Assembly: GCF_021173675.1 (NCBI RefSeq)
Contig: NZ_JAIHON010000011.1
Location: forward strand, 124,001 to 188,000
Direction of reading: 5' to 3'
From: Streptomyces lincolnensis
Lineage (GTDB): Bacteria; Actinomycetota; Actinomycetes; Streptomycetales; Streptomycetaceae
Length of the DNA: 64,000 nt
The translations under genes and the position numbers were made by a program. The notes beneath the pieces were generated by a model. The model saw only the letters and a list, made by a program, of their open reading frames with translations, was not told the DNA's origin and ran no database searches. Below are positions 49,912 to 58,024 of this stretch, one piece after another. Every line of letters starts with the position of its first letter. Position 1 is the first letter of the stretch.

Positions 49912-50775
49912 CTACGCCGACCGGTGGGCGTCGAGGAAGGCCTCCAGGCCCGCGAGGTCGTCGGTGTTGATGTGGTCGACGTCGGCGGCGAGCAGTTCGC
50001 TCCACACCGCGTCCCGGGCGGGTCCCGCCACGTCCGGCGTCGCCCACAGCCGGACCCGCTGGCCGCGCGCGTGGGCCGTCCGGACGATGCCGCGCAGCTT
50101 CTGCCGCTCGGCGTCGGGGAAGGCGCCGACGCCCGTCCAGGTGAAGTTGAGCGTCCAGTTGTCGGAGATCAGCGGGATGAAGGAGGCGGGCGCCGGGCCG
50201 CCCAGGTCGGCGAGACGGCCGTCGTAGAAGGCCCGGCGGACGGTCTGGGCCTCCATCGGCGCCCGGGCCGCGCGGTCGCCGGAGATCACGGCGGTGACCG
50301 GGCCGCGGTGGACGCGGCCGTGGGCGTACGTGGTGAACAGGTGCTTGTAGCGCTTGAGATGCCGGTCGAGTTCGAGGTACGTCGAGGAGCCCTCGGTCTT
50401 GATGTCGATCAGCAGTTGCAGCGGGCGGCGGTCGCCCCGGTACACGGACCCGTGGTGGGCCCGGACGCGGGCGGCCAGCGGGTCGAGGTAGAGGGATTCG
50501 AGGGTGCGGCTCGGGTCGAGGTCCTCGGGGTCGTGGGCGACGAGGAGTTGGTCGCCGACGAGGTAGATGTCGGCCTCGACGCTGCCGAAGCGGTGGTCGA
50601 GGGCGTCGAAGAGGGGGCGCGGGTGCTCGTAGTCGTTGTGGGCGTGCGCGCGCCACAACGGGCGGCGGTGACGGTGCTGTTCCCCGGCCGCCGCACGCGT
50701 GACGGGCACGGCGACCGCGCCCGCGAGGGCGGCGCCGAAGGTGGTGAGGACTCTGCGGCGGGTGGTGAGTGCCAT
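49912..50775 (-). CDS. Exported glycerophosphodiester phosphodiesterase / PI-PLC-like protein
   Basis: The 287-residue protein has an N-terminal TTRRRVLTTFGAALAGAVAVPVTRAAA signal, Tat-like with RR. The catalytic barrel has RAHAHNDYEHPRPLFDALDHRFGSVEADIYLVGDQLLVAHDPED (the GDPD HxD/ExD metal motifs), LQLLIDIKTEG and VDHINTDDLAGLEAFL at the end. It should hydrolyse glycerophosphodiesters outside the cell, as in phosphate scavenging. ATG at 50775 follows GGGAGG. A 9-bp inverted repeat lies just upstream of the start. No PhoP box was clearly seen. Confidence 0.87.
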   Translation of the reverse strand: MALTTRRRVLTTFGAALAGAVAVPVTRAAAGEQHRHRRPLWRAHAHNDYEHPRPLFDALDHRFGSVEADIYLVGDQLLVAHDPEDLDPSRTLESLYLDPLAARVRAHHGSVYRGDRRPLQLLIDIKTEGSSTYLELDRHLKRYKHLFTTYAHGRVHRGPVTAVISGDRAARAPMEAQTVRRAFYDGRLADLGGPAPASFIPLISDNWTLNFTWTGVGAFPDAERQKLRGIVRTAHARGQRVRLWATPDVAGPARDAVWSELLAADVDHINTDDLAGLEAFLDAHRSA

Positions 50776-50797
50776 GCTCTGCCTCCCTGACAGGACA

Positions 50798-50826
50798 TTC
50801 GGATCGCTGTGAGTATGCGATCCGAA
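50798..50826. promoter_or_regulatory. 9-bp perfect inverted repeat before the GDPD gene
   Basis: TTCGGATCG and CGATCCGAA are separated by 11 bases (CTGTGAGTATG) and lie 23-51 bp before the start codon on the minus strand. It is either an operator with one-helical-turn-spaced half-sites or a leader hairpin controlling translation. Confidence 0.55.
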
Positions 50827-50916
50827 GGCGCCCGAAGTGCAGGGCCGGGAGAGGAGTTGGCCGGACTGCCGCTGTCCGTTCACCTCGTCGGCGCCGGGGA
50901 CGGCGGGGGTCACGAA

Positions 50917-50944
50917 AAAGCCCGCCCCTGGTGGGGCGGGCTTT
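50917..50944 (-). terminator. Intrinsic terminator of the acyl-CoA dehydrogenase operon
   Basis: A perfect 12-bp stem (AAAGCCCGCCCC/GGGGCGGGCTTT) with loop TGGT. On the minus strand it is followed by further T residues, giving a classical intrinsic terminator 12 bp after the stop at 50957. Confidence 0.92.
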
Positions 50945-50956
50945 CCCGGGTGAACG

Positions 50957-52039
50957 TCAGGGGGCGCGCAGGTCGACGAGTTCGGCCAGCGCCTCGCGGT
51001 GGGCGCCCGCCGTGCCGTAGGCGATCGAGTCGGCCTTGGCCCGCTTGAGATACAGGTGGATCGGGTGCTCCCAGGTCATGCCGATGCCGGCGTGCAGTTG
51101 CAGCGCCTCCTCGGCGGCGTGCACGGCGACCGACGCCGCGTAGGCCTGGGCGACGGCGACCGCGACCTCGACGTCCACGCCGGTGGCGAGCGCGTCGGCG
51201 GCGTTGCGGGCGGCGGCACGGAGGTTGACGACCTCCAGCCACAGCTGGGCGAGCCGGTGCTTGAGCGCCTGGAAGCCGCCGACGGGCCGGTTGAACTGCT
51301 TGCGCTCCTTGAGGTAGCGCACGGTCTCCGTCAACGCCCACTCGGCGAGCCCGAGTTGCTCGGAGGCGAGCAGCCCGGCGGCGGAGCGCAGGGCGCGGCG
51401 GACGGCGGGTTCGGCGTCGCCGAGCAGGCGGCCCGGGGCACCGTCGAGCACGATCTTCGCCACCGGCCGGGTCAGGTCCAGGGACACCTGCCCGGTGATC
51501 GTGGCCGAGTCGGCGTCGACCGCGTACAGGCCGCCGTCGTCGGCGGGCACCAGCAGCACGTCGGCGACGGCCGCGTCCGCGATCGCGGTCAACTCGCCGT
51601 GCAGGGCGCCGCCTTCATGGCGCACGACCTGGTAGGCACGGCCCGCCGCCACGTTCTGCGCGACGGCGAGCGCTCCGATCCGCCGCCCGGAGGCCAGCTC
51701 GGCGAGCAGGTCGTCGGCGCCGCAGGCCAGCAGCGCCTCGGTGGCGATGACGGCACTCGTCAGATAGGGCACGGGAGCGACCGCGCGCCCCAGCTCCTCC
51801 ATCACCACGGCGACTTCGCGGTGCGTGGCGCCCTGGCCGCCGCGCGACTCGGGCACCAGCAGGCCCGCCAGGCCCATGCCGTCGGCGAGGGCCTTCCAGG
51901 CCGCGAGGTCGTGCGGGGCGTCGGACTCGGCGCGGGCGATGACGCCGGGCGCGTCGCAGTGGTCGGCGAGCAGGTCCCGTACGGCGGAGCGCAGGGCCTC
52001 TTCCTCCTCCGAGTACAGCAGGTCGGGCGCCTTCGTCAT
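50957..52039 (-). CDS. Acyl-CoA dehydrogenase, smaller subunit-type paralogue
   Basis: A 360-residue ACAD-family protein with LLVPESRGGQGATHREVAVVMEELGRAVAPVPYL, LLASEQLGLAEWALTETVRYLKERKQFNRPVGGFQALKHRLAQ, and the end ALQLHAGIGMTWEHPIHLYLKRAKADS. The FAD-binding middle domain is degenerate compared with its partner. ATG at 52039 overlaps the partner's stop (ATGA). Adjacent, translationally coupled, dissimilar ACADs are typical of alpha2beta2 heterotetramers acting on bulky acyl-CoAs such as steroid side chains in actinobacteria; that role is inferred. Confidence 0.88.
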   Translation of the reverse strand: MTKAPDLLYSEEEEALRSAVRDLLADHCDAPGVIARAESDAPHDLAAWKALADGMGLAGLLVPESRGGQGATHREVAVVMEELGRAVAPVPYLTSAVIATEALLACGADDLLAELASGRRIGALAVAQNVAAGRAYQVVRHEGGALHGELTAIADAAVADVLLVPADDGGLYAVDADSATITGQVSLDLTRPVAKIVLDGAPGRLLGDAEPAVRRALRSAAGLLASEQLGLAEWALTETVRYLKERKQFNRPVGGFQALKHRLAQLWLEVVNLRAAARNAADALATGVDVEVAVAVAQAYAASVAVHAAEEALQLHAGIGMTWEHPIHLYLKRAKADSIAYGTAGAHREALAELVDLRAP

Positions 52040-53217
52040 CGGGCCAGGTCCTTCCATGCGACGTCCTTGTCGGTGCGCGGCTCGGACGGCAGGCCCAGCA
52101 CGCGCTCGGCGACGATGTTCAGCAGGACCTCGCTGGTCCCGCCCTCGATGCTGTTGCCCTTGGAGCGCAGATAGCGGTAGCCGGCGTCGCGGCCGGTGAA
52201 GTCCACCAGCTCAGGGCGGCGCATGGTCCAGTCGTCGTACAACAGGCCTTCCTCGCCGCGGAGTTCGACCTCCAGGCCGCTGATCTCCTGGTTGAGGCGG
52301 GCGAAGGCGAGCTTCATGCCGGCGCCCTCGGGGCCGGGCTGGCCGGCCACGAGCTGCTGGCGCAGGCGTTCGCCGGTGAGGCGGGCGACCTCGGCGTCGA
52401 CCCACAGCTTCAGCAGCCGCTGGTGCAGGTCGTGGGTGCGCAGGTCGGGGCGCTCGCGCCAGGTCTTCGCGACCGGGCCGATCATGCCGCCCTCGCGGGG
52501 CAGCCGCATGCCGCCGATGGCGACGCGTTCGTTGTTCAGGGTGGTCTGCGCGACCCGCCAGCCGTCGCCGACCTCGCCGAGGCGGTGGGAGTCGGGGATG
52601 CGGACGTCGGTGAGGAAGACCTCGTTGAACTCGGCCTCGCCGGTGATCTGGCGCAGCGGCCGGACCTCGACGCCCGGGTCGGTCATGTCGCAGAGGAAGT
52701 AGGTGATGCCCGCGTGCTTGGGCACGTCCGGGTCGGTGCGCGCGATGAGGATGGCCCAGCGGGCGTTGTGCGCGCTGGAGGTCCACACCTTCTGCCCGTT
52801 GACGACCCAGCCGTCGCCCTCGCGGACGGCTCGGGTGCCGAGCGCGGCGAGGTCGGATCCGGCGCCGGGCTCGCTGAACAGCTGGCACCACACCTCCTCG
52901 CCGGTCCACAGCGGTCGCAGATAGCGCTGCTTCTGCTCCTCCGTGCCGTACTTCAGGATCGTCGGCGCGGCCATGCCCAGGCCGATGCCGATGCGCCGCG
53001 GGTCGTTGTCGGGGGCGCCGGCCGCCTCCAGCTCGGTGTCCACGACGACCTGGAGGGAGCGCGGCGCGCCCAGTCCGCCGAGGCCCTCGGGGTAGTGCAC
53101 CCAGGCGAGCCCGGCGTCGAAGCGGGCCCTGAGGAAGTCGAGCCTGTCGGTGGTCGCGGGCGGGTGTGCGGCCAGCAACTCGGCGGTGCGGCGCTTGAGT
53201 TCGGCTGCGTCGGTCAT
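52036..53217 (-). CDS. Acyl-CoA dehydrogenase, larger subunit-type paralogue
   Basis: The 393-residue ACAD has WCQLFSEPGAGSDLAALGTRAVREGDGWVVNGQKVWTSSAHNARWAILIARTD (FAD and substrate region) and the terminal GNSIEGGTSEVLLNIVAERVLGLP. The position of the YEG catalytic Glu reads EGGTSE. ATG at 53217 overlaps the stop of the quinone oxidoreductase gene. With the downstream paralogue it probably forms one enzyme. The operon carries the electron-handling oxidoreductase first, then both ACADs. Confidence 0.89.
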   Translation of the reverse strand: MTDAAELKRRTAELLAAHPPATTDRLDFLRARFDAGLAWVHYPEGLGGLGAPRSLQVVVDTELEAAGAPDNDPRRIGIGLGMAAPTILKYGTEEQKQRYLRPLWTGEEVWCQLFSEPGAGSDLAALGTRAVREGDGWVVNGQKVWTSSAHNARWAILIARTDPDVPKHAGITYFLCDMTDPGVEVRPLRQITGEAEFNEVFLTDVRIPDSHRLGEVGDGWRVAQTTLNNERVAIGGMRLPREGGMIGPVAKTWRERPDLRTHDLHQRLLKLWVDAEVARLTGERLRQQLVAGQPGPEGAGMKLAFARLNQEISGLEVELRGEEGLLYDDWTMRRPELVDFTGRDAGYRYLRSKGNSIEGGTSEVLLNIVAERVLGLPSEPRTDKDVAWKDLAR

Positions 53218-54185
53218 GCCCCGGCTCCTTCCGTCGGCAGGACGGCGATCCGGCCGGTGGTGACCCCGTCGCCGACCCGCTGGACCGCGGCGGCGGCCTC
53301 GGCCAGCGGCACCCGCTCGCTGACCAGCGGCTTGATCGCGCCCCGGGCGGCGAGTTCGGTGAGCTGCTCGTGGCAGTGCCGGACCAGCTTGGGGTTCTTG
53401 GTGTTGTACAGGCCCCAGTGCAGTCCGAGGACCGCGTAGTTCTTCACCAGGGCGTGGTTGAGCGCGGGGCTGGGGATCGTCCCGCTCGCGAAGCCGACGA
53501 CGACGATCCGGCCCTCGAAGGCGACGACCTTGGCGGACTGGGTGTAGGCCTCGCCGCCCACGGGGTCGTAGATCACGTCGGCGCCCCGGCCCCCGGTGGC
53601 CTCCTTGACCGCGGCGACGACGTCCTCGCTACGCCGGTCGATCACCAGGTCGCAGCCCAGCTCCCGGGCGACGGCGGCCTTGTCGGCGCCGCCGACGACA
53701 CCGATCACCCGCGCGCCGGCCGCCTTGCCGAGCTGCACGGCCGCGCTGCCGACCCCTCCTGCGGCAGCGTGGACGAGCAGCGTCTCGCCGGCCTCCAGAC
53801 CGGCCCGGCGGTGCAGGCCGAACCAGCCGGTCTGGTAGCCGATGTGCAGGGCGGCCGCCTCGGCGTCGTCCAGCGAGTCGGGCGCGGGCAGCAGGGCGGC
53901 GCTGTCCGCGACGGCGTACTCGGCGAAGCCGCCGTGGGGCAGTGCGGGGTTGGCGATGACCCTCCGACCGTCCTCGGTCTCGCCGCAGATCTCCACACCG
54001 GGGGTGAACGGCAGCGGGGGCCTGACCTGGTAGTGGCCGCGGACCATGAGCACGTCCGGGAAGTTGATGTTGGCGGCACGCACCTTCAGCAGGACCTGGC
54101 CGTCACCGGGCGTGGGCCGCGCCACGTCCTCCAGGCGCATCACCTCGCCCGGCTCGCCGTTCTCGTGCACTTGCCATGCCTGCAT
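53214..54185 (-). CDS. NADPH:quinone oxidoreductase-like (zinc-independent MDR family)
   Basis: A 323-residue medium-chain reductase with FPDVLMVRGHYQVRPPLPFTPGVEICGE at the start, the NADPH loop LLVHAAAGGVGSAAVQLGKAAGARVIGVVG (residues about 138-165) and GGRGADVIYDPVGGEAY. The structural zinc Cys lobe is absent, as in quinone oxidoreductases. It starts the ACAD operon and overlaps the next gene by ATGA. A palindrome AAGCG-GT-CGCTT lies about 70 bp upstream. Confidence 0.88.
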   Translation of the reverse strand: MQAWQVHENGEPGEVMRLEDVARPTPGDGQVLLKVRAANINFPDVLMVRGHYQVRPPLPFTPGVEICGETEDGRRVIANPALPHGGFAEYAVADSAALLPAPDSLDDAEAAALHIGYQTGWFGLHRRAGLEAGETLLVHAAAGGVGSAAVQLGKAAGARVIGVVGGADKAAVARELGCDLVIDRRSEDVVAAVKEATGGRGADVIYDPVGGEAYTQSAKVVAFEGRIVVVGFASGTIPSPALNHALVKNYAVLGLHWGLYNTKNPKLVRHCHEQLTELAARGAIKPLVSERVPLAEAAAAVQRVGDGVTTGRIAVLPTEGAGA

Positions 54186-54257
54186 GCGGTGCCTCCACGG
54201 GACTGCGTCGTCGTACCGGAGCCATGACCGGGGTATGAACCGGCGTCACCGCATACT

Positions 54258-54269
54258 AAGCGGTCGCTT
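54258..54269. promoter_or_regulatory. AAGCG-GT-CGCTT palindrome, TetR-type operator candidate
   Basis: Perfect 5-2-5 inverted repeat in context CTAAGCGGTCGCTTGC, 73 bp before the quinone oxidoreductase start. Sites with this AAGCG...CGCTT core are common before fatty-acid and acyl-CoA genes controlled by TetR-family proteins in actinobacteria. No TetR gene is in this window. Confidence 0.55.
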
Positions 54270-54290
54270 GCCATGAGGGAACCGTCGGCG

Positions 54291-54890
54291 TCAGTCGTCT
54301 TCGCCACCCCTGCGCTTCGGCCGCGCCCGCACGTGCATCCGCTCCCCCTGCGGCCCGAACAGACTCAGGAACTCCACCGGCCCCTCCCCCGTCGACCCGA
54401 ACCAGTGCGGCACCCGGGTGTCGAACTCCACCGCCTCCCCGGCGGTCAGCACGATGTCGTGGTCACCGAGGACCATCCGCAGCCGCCCCGCCATCACGTA
54501 CAGCCACTCGTAGCCCTCATGGGTCCGCGGCTCCGGCTCGGCCTGTTCCTGCGGCACCAGCACCTTGAAGGCCTGGAGGCCGCCCGGCTGCCGGGTCAGC
54601 GGCCAGTACGTGCGCCCGTGCCGCCTGATCGGCTCGGCCCGCACCCGGGGATCGCGCACCGCGGGCGCGGCCACCAGCTCGTCCAGCGCCACCTCGTGCG
54701 CCCGCGCGATCGGCAGCAGCAGCTCCAGGCTGGGCTTGCGCAGCCCGGACTCCAGCCGGGAGAGCGTGCTCACCGAGATGCCGGTCGCCTCGGACAGACC
54801 GGCCAGCGTCGCCCCCCGCTCCTTGCGGATCCGCCGCAGCCGGGGGCCGACCTCCGCGAGGACCTCGTCCATACCGTCGTCGTCACTCAT
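54291..54890 (-). CDS. XRE-family regulator with C-terminal cupin domain
   Basis: The 199-residue protein has a helix-turn-helix (residues 12-70; LRRIRKERGATLAGLSEATGISVSTLSRLESGLRKPSLELLLPIA) and a cupin domain (about 115-185; THEGYEWLYVMAGRLRMVLGDHDIVLTAGEAVEFDTRVPHWFG). This architecture regulates catabolic or redox genes in response to a small ligand. It is divergent from the FAD oxidoreductase gene, 78 bp apart, so that gene is the probable target. A CAATG-CGG-CATTG palindrome lies between them. Confidence 0.9.
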   Translation of the reverse strand: MSDDDGMDEVLAEVGPRLRRIRKERGATLAGLSEATGISVSTLSRLESGLRKPSLELLLPIARAHEVALDELVAAPAVRDPRVRAEPIRRHGRTYWPLTRQPGGLQAFKVLVPQEQAEPEPRTHEGYEWLYVMAGRLRMVLGDHDIVLTAGEAVEFDTRVPHWFGSTGEGPVEFLSLFGPQGERMHVRARPKRRGGEDD

Positions 54891-54922
54891 GACTCCATTG
54901 CAGTTTCGGCAAACACATTTGT

Positions 54923-54935
54923 CAATGCGGCATTG
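54923..54935. promoter_or_regulatory. CAATG-CGG-CATTG palindrome, XRE operator candidate
   Basis: Perfect 5-3-5 inverted repeat in the 78-bp gap between the divergent xre-cupin and flavoprotein genes, in an AT-richer stretch that must hold both promoters. Autoregulation and control of the flavoprotein are plausible. Confidence 0.55.
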
Positions 54936-54968
54936 GGAGAGCGACTGTCGCAGTGGAGGTGGTCACCC

Positions 54969-55925
54969 ATGACCCAGAACAACATCCACATCAGCGACAG
55001 CGACAGCGACTCGTACGAGGTGGTCGTCGTCGGGGGCGGCGCGGCCGGACTGTCCGCCGCGCTGGTCCTGGGCCGGGCCCGGCGCCGGACGCTGGTCGTC
55101 GACGCGGGCGAACCGCGCAACGCGCCCGCCGCGCACATGCAGGGCTATCTGTCCCGGGACGGCATGTCCCCGGCCGACTTCCTGGCGGTGGGCCGCGAGG
55201 AGATCGCCCGCTACGGCGTCGAGCTCGTGCGCGACCGGGTGGTGGACGTGACGGAGGGCTTCGCCGTGGAGCTGGCGGGCGGACGCACCGTACGGGCCCG
55301 GCGCCTGGTGATCGCGACCGGCCTGAAGGACGAGCTGCCCGAGGTCCCCGGACTCGCCGAGCGCTTCGGCCGCGATGTGCTGCACTGCCCGTACTGCCAC
55401 GGCTGGGAGGTGCGCGACCGGGCCTTCGGCGTGCTCGCCACCAGCCCGCTCAGCGTCCACCAGGCGCTGATCGTGTCCCAGTGGTCCAAGGACGTGACCC
55501 TCTTCCTGCACACCGTCGCCGAGGAGGAGCTGTCGGACGACGATCTGCGCAGGCTCGCCGCGGCCGGTGTGAAGGTGGTGCCCGGCGAGGTCGCGGAGGT
55601 CCTGGCCGACGACGACCGGCTCACCGGCGTACGGCTCGGCAACGGCACCGCGCACGAGCGCGAGGTGCTCTTCGTGGCGCCCCGGGCGGTGCCCCAGACC
55701 GATCTGCTGCGGCGCCTGGGCGCCGAGCTGGTCGAGACGCCGTTCGGCGCCTACCCCGTGGTCGACGAGACGGGCCTGACGACGGTGCCGGGGGTGTGGT
55801 CCGCGGGGAACGCGCGGGGGTTCGCGGAGCAGGTCGTGAACGCGGCGGCCGGCGGGTACCGGGCCGGTGCCACGATCAACGGCGAGTTGCTGATGAAGGA
55901 CCTCGACGCGGCCGTCAGGGTGTAG
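54969..55925 (+). CDS. CxxC flavoprotein oxidoreductase (thioredoxin-reductase/GliT-like)
   Basis: This 318-residue FAD protein has GGGAAGLSAALVLGRARRRTLVVDAGEPRN (residues 22-51) and the redox pair C140-P-Y-C143 in HCPYCHGWEVRD, as in thioredoxin reductases. The usual second GxGxxA NAD(P)H loop is degenerate (GVLATSPLSVHQALI). That loss resembles GliT/HlmI-type dithiol oxidases and other NADPH-independent relatives. A GVWSAGNARGFAEQVVNAAAGG end completes the FAD site. ATG at 54969 follows GGAGG. It is divergent from the XRE-cupin regulator. The substrate is unknown. Confidence 0.85.
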   Translation: MTQNNIHISDSDSDSYEVVVVGGGAAGLSAALVLGRARRRTLVVDAGEPRNAPAAHMQGYLSRDGMSPADFLAVGREEIARYGVELVRDRVVDVTEGFAVELAGGRTVRARRLVIATGLKDELPEVPGLAERFGRDVLHCPYCHGWEVRDRAFGVLATSPLSVHQALIVSQWSKDVTLFLHTVAEEELSDDDLRRLAAAGVKVVPGEVAEVLADDDRLTGVRLGNGTAHEREVLFVAPRAVPQTDLLRRLGAELVETPFGAYPVVDETGLTTVPGVWSAGNARGFAEQVVNAAAGGYRAGATINGELLMKDLDAAVRV

Positions 55926-55954
55926 AGCGCCCGCCTCCGGTGCACCATGGCTGC

Positions 55955-57493
55955 ATGCTGCTGACCCGGCTGGCCCGTGTGTCCCAGGAGGTGGCCGCCA
56001 CCTCGGCGCGCTCCCGGAAGATCGCGCTCCTCGCCGAGCTGTTCCGGGACGCCGAGCCGGCGGACGTGCCGATCGTCATCCCGTATCTCGCCGGACGGCT
56101 GCCCCAGGGGCGGCTGGGCGTCGGCTGGAAGGTGCTGAGCCGTCCGGTCGCCCCGGCCGCCGAGCCGACGCTGACCGTGCGCGAGGTGGACGCCCTGCTC
56201 GGCGCGCTGGGCAAGGTCTCGGGCGCCGGTTCGCAGGCCGAACGGGCCCGGCTGGTCGGGGAGCTGATGGCCGCGGCGACGGAGGACGAGCAGCGCTTCC
56301 TGCTCGGCCTGATCAGCGGCGAGGTGCGGCAGGGCGCGCTGGACGCGGTCGCGATCGAAGGGCTCGCCCAGGCGACCGAGGCGCCGTCGGCGGACGTACG
56401 GCGGGCGGTGATGCTCGCGGGCTCGCTCCAGACGGTGGCCGAGGCCCTGCTCGCGGACGGTCCCCCGGCGCTCGACCGCTTCCGGCTGACCGTGGGCCGG
56501 CCGGTGCTGCCGATGCTCGCCCACAGTGCCTCCTCGGTCGCCGAGGCGGTCGACAAGCTCGGCGCCTGCGCGGTCGAGGAGAAGCTGGACGGCATCCGCG
56601 TCCAGATCCACCGCGACGGCGAGGTCGTACGGCTGTACACCCGCACCCTCGACGACATCACCGACCGGCTGCCCGAACTGACCTCCGCCGCCCTGGAGTT
56701 GAGGGGCGAGCGGTTCATCCTGGACGGGGAGGTCATCGCCTTCGACGAGGACGGCCGCCCGCGTTCCTTCCAGGAGATCGCCGGCCGGGTCGGCTCCCGC
56801 GTGGACGTGACCACGGCGGCCGAGACGGTCCCGGTCTCCCCCGTCTTCTTCGACGCGCTGTCCGTCGACGGCCGCGACCTGCTCGACCTGCCGTTCGGCG
56901 AACGGCACGCGGAGCTGGCCCGGCTGGTGCCCGAGCCGATGCGGGTGCGCCGCACGGTGGTGGCGGGCCCCGAGGACGTCTCCGCGGCGGAGGAGTTCCT
57001 CGCCGAGACCCTCAAGCGCGGCCACGAAGGGGTCGTGGCCAAGTCCCTCGACGCCCCCTACAGCGCGGGCCGGCGCGGCGCGTCCTGGCTGAAGGTCAAG
57101 CCCGTGCACACCCTCGACCTGGTGGTCCTGGCCGCCGAGTGGGGCCACGGCCGCCGCACCGGCAAGCTCTCCAACCTCCACCTCGGCGCCCGCACCGCCG
57201 ACGGCGGCTTCGCCATGCTCGGCAAGACCTTCAAGGGCATGACGGACGCCATGCTCACCTGGCAGACCGAACGGCTCCAGGAGCTGGCCGTGGACACCGC
57301 CGGCCACGTGGTGACCGTACGCCCGGAGCTCGTCGTGGAGATCGCCTACGACGGTCTGCAGAAGTCCACCCGCTACCCGGCCGGCGTCACCCTGCGCTTC
57401 GCCCGTGTCGTCCGCTACCGGGAGGACAAGCGGCCGCAGGACGCGGACACGGTCGAGACCCTGCTCGCCGCCCATCCGGAGGTACGGCCGTGA
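55955..57493 (+). CDS. ligB: ATP-dependent DNA ligase (LigB/LigC-like)
   Basis: The 512-residue ligase has an N-terminal DNA-binding domain (1-180), the adenylation motif EEKLDGIRVQIH with nucleophile K210, GERFILDGEVIAF (motif III/IV region), EGVVAKSLDAPYSAGRRGASWLKVKP (motif V) and an OB domain ending VEIAYDGLQKSTRYPAGVTLRFARVVRYREDK. ATG at 55955 is the first in-frame start after the flavoprotein gene; the RBS is weak. It overlaps the NUDIX gene by GTGA. Actinobacteria keep such ligases beside LigA for repair. Confidence 0.92.
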   Translation: MLLTRLARVSQEVAATSARSRKIALLAELFRDAEPADVPIVIPYLAGRLPQGRLGVGWKVLSRPVAPAAEPTLTVREVDALLGALGKVSGAGSQAERARLVGELMAAATEDEQRFLLGLISGEVRQGALDAVAIEGLAQATEAPSADVRRAVMLAGSLQTVAEALLADGPPALDRFRLTVGRPVLPMLAHSASSVAEAVDKLGACAVEEKLDGIRVQIHRDGEVVRLYTRTLDDITDRLPELTSAALELRGERFILDGEVIAFDEDGRPRSFQEIAGRVGSRVDVTTAAETVPVSPVFFDALSVDGRDLLDLPFGERHAELARLVPEPMRVRRTVVAGPEDVSAAEEFLAETLKRGHEGVVAKSLDAPYSAGRRGASWLKVKPVHTLDLVVLAAEWGHGRRTGKLSNLHLGARTADGGFAMLGKTFKGMTDAMLTWQTERLQELAVDTAGHVVTVRPELVVEIAYDGLQKSTRYPAGVTLRFARVVRYREDKRPQDADTVETLLAAHPEVRP

Positions 57494-57948
57494 AGCGCAG
57501 CGCGGGCCTGCTGCTGTTCCGCCACACCGACCGCGGCCTGGAGGTGTTGCTCGGCCATATGGGCGGCCCCTTCTTCGCCCGCCGTGACGCCGGGGCGTGG
57601 ACCGTCCCGAAGGGCGAGTACGACCCCGAGGAGCCCGCGTGGGACGCGGCCCGCCGCGAGTTCCAGGAGGAGCTGGGCCTGCCGCCGCCGGACGGAGAGG
57701 CGCTGCCGCTCGGTGAGGTCCGGCAGACCAACGGCAAGATCGTCACGGCGTGGGCGGTGGAGGCGGACCTCGATCCGGCCACCGTCGTCCCGGGCACCTT
57801 CCGCATGGAGTGGCCCCCGAAGTCCGGCGAGTTCCAGGACTTTCCCGAGCTGGACCGCGTCGAGTGGTTCGGCCTGGACCGGGCGCGGGCCGTGATCGTG
57901 AAGGCTCAGGCGGCGTTTCTCGATCGACTGGCGGAGCACTCGGGCTGA
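57490..57948 (+). CDS. NUDIX hydrolase, coupled to the DNA ligase gene
   Basis: A 152-residue protein with the Nudix box GEYDPEEPAWDAARREFQEELG (residues about 42-63). The pattern fits the G-x5-E-x7-REUxEExG consensus. The start KRSAGLLLFRHTDRGLEVLLGHMGGPFFARRD is typical of the bis(5'-nucleosyl)-tetraphosphatase-like branch. GTG at 57490 overlaps the ligase stop (GTGA), so the two are translated together. A role in clearing nucleotide by-products of repair, or AMP-linked products, is possible but inferred. Confidence 0.9.
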   Translation: MKRSAGLLLFRHTDRGLEVLLGHMGGPFFARRDAGAWTVPKGEYDPEEPAWDAARREFQEELGLPPPDGEALPLGEVRQTNGKIVTAWAVEADLDPATVVPGTFRMEWPPKSGEFQDFPELDRVEWFGLDRARAVIVKAQAAFLDRLAEHSG

Positions 57949-58024
57949 GCATCCGCGTACGCGTTGCGGTGACCGGCGCGGCGCGGGAAGGTCGAAACAC
58001 AGTCCGCTCTTCAGGAGGTCGGTC

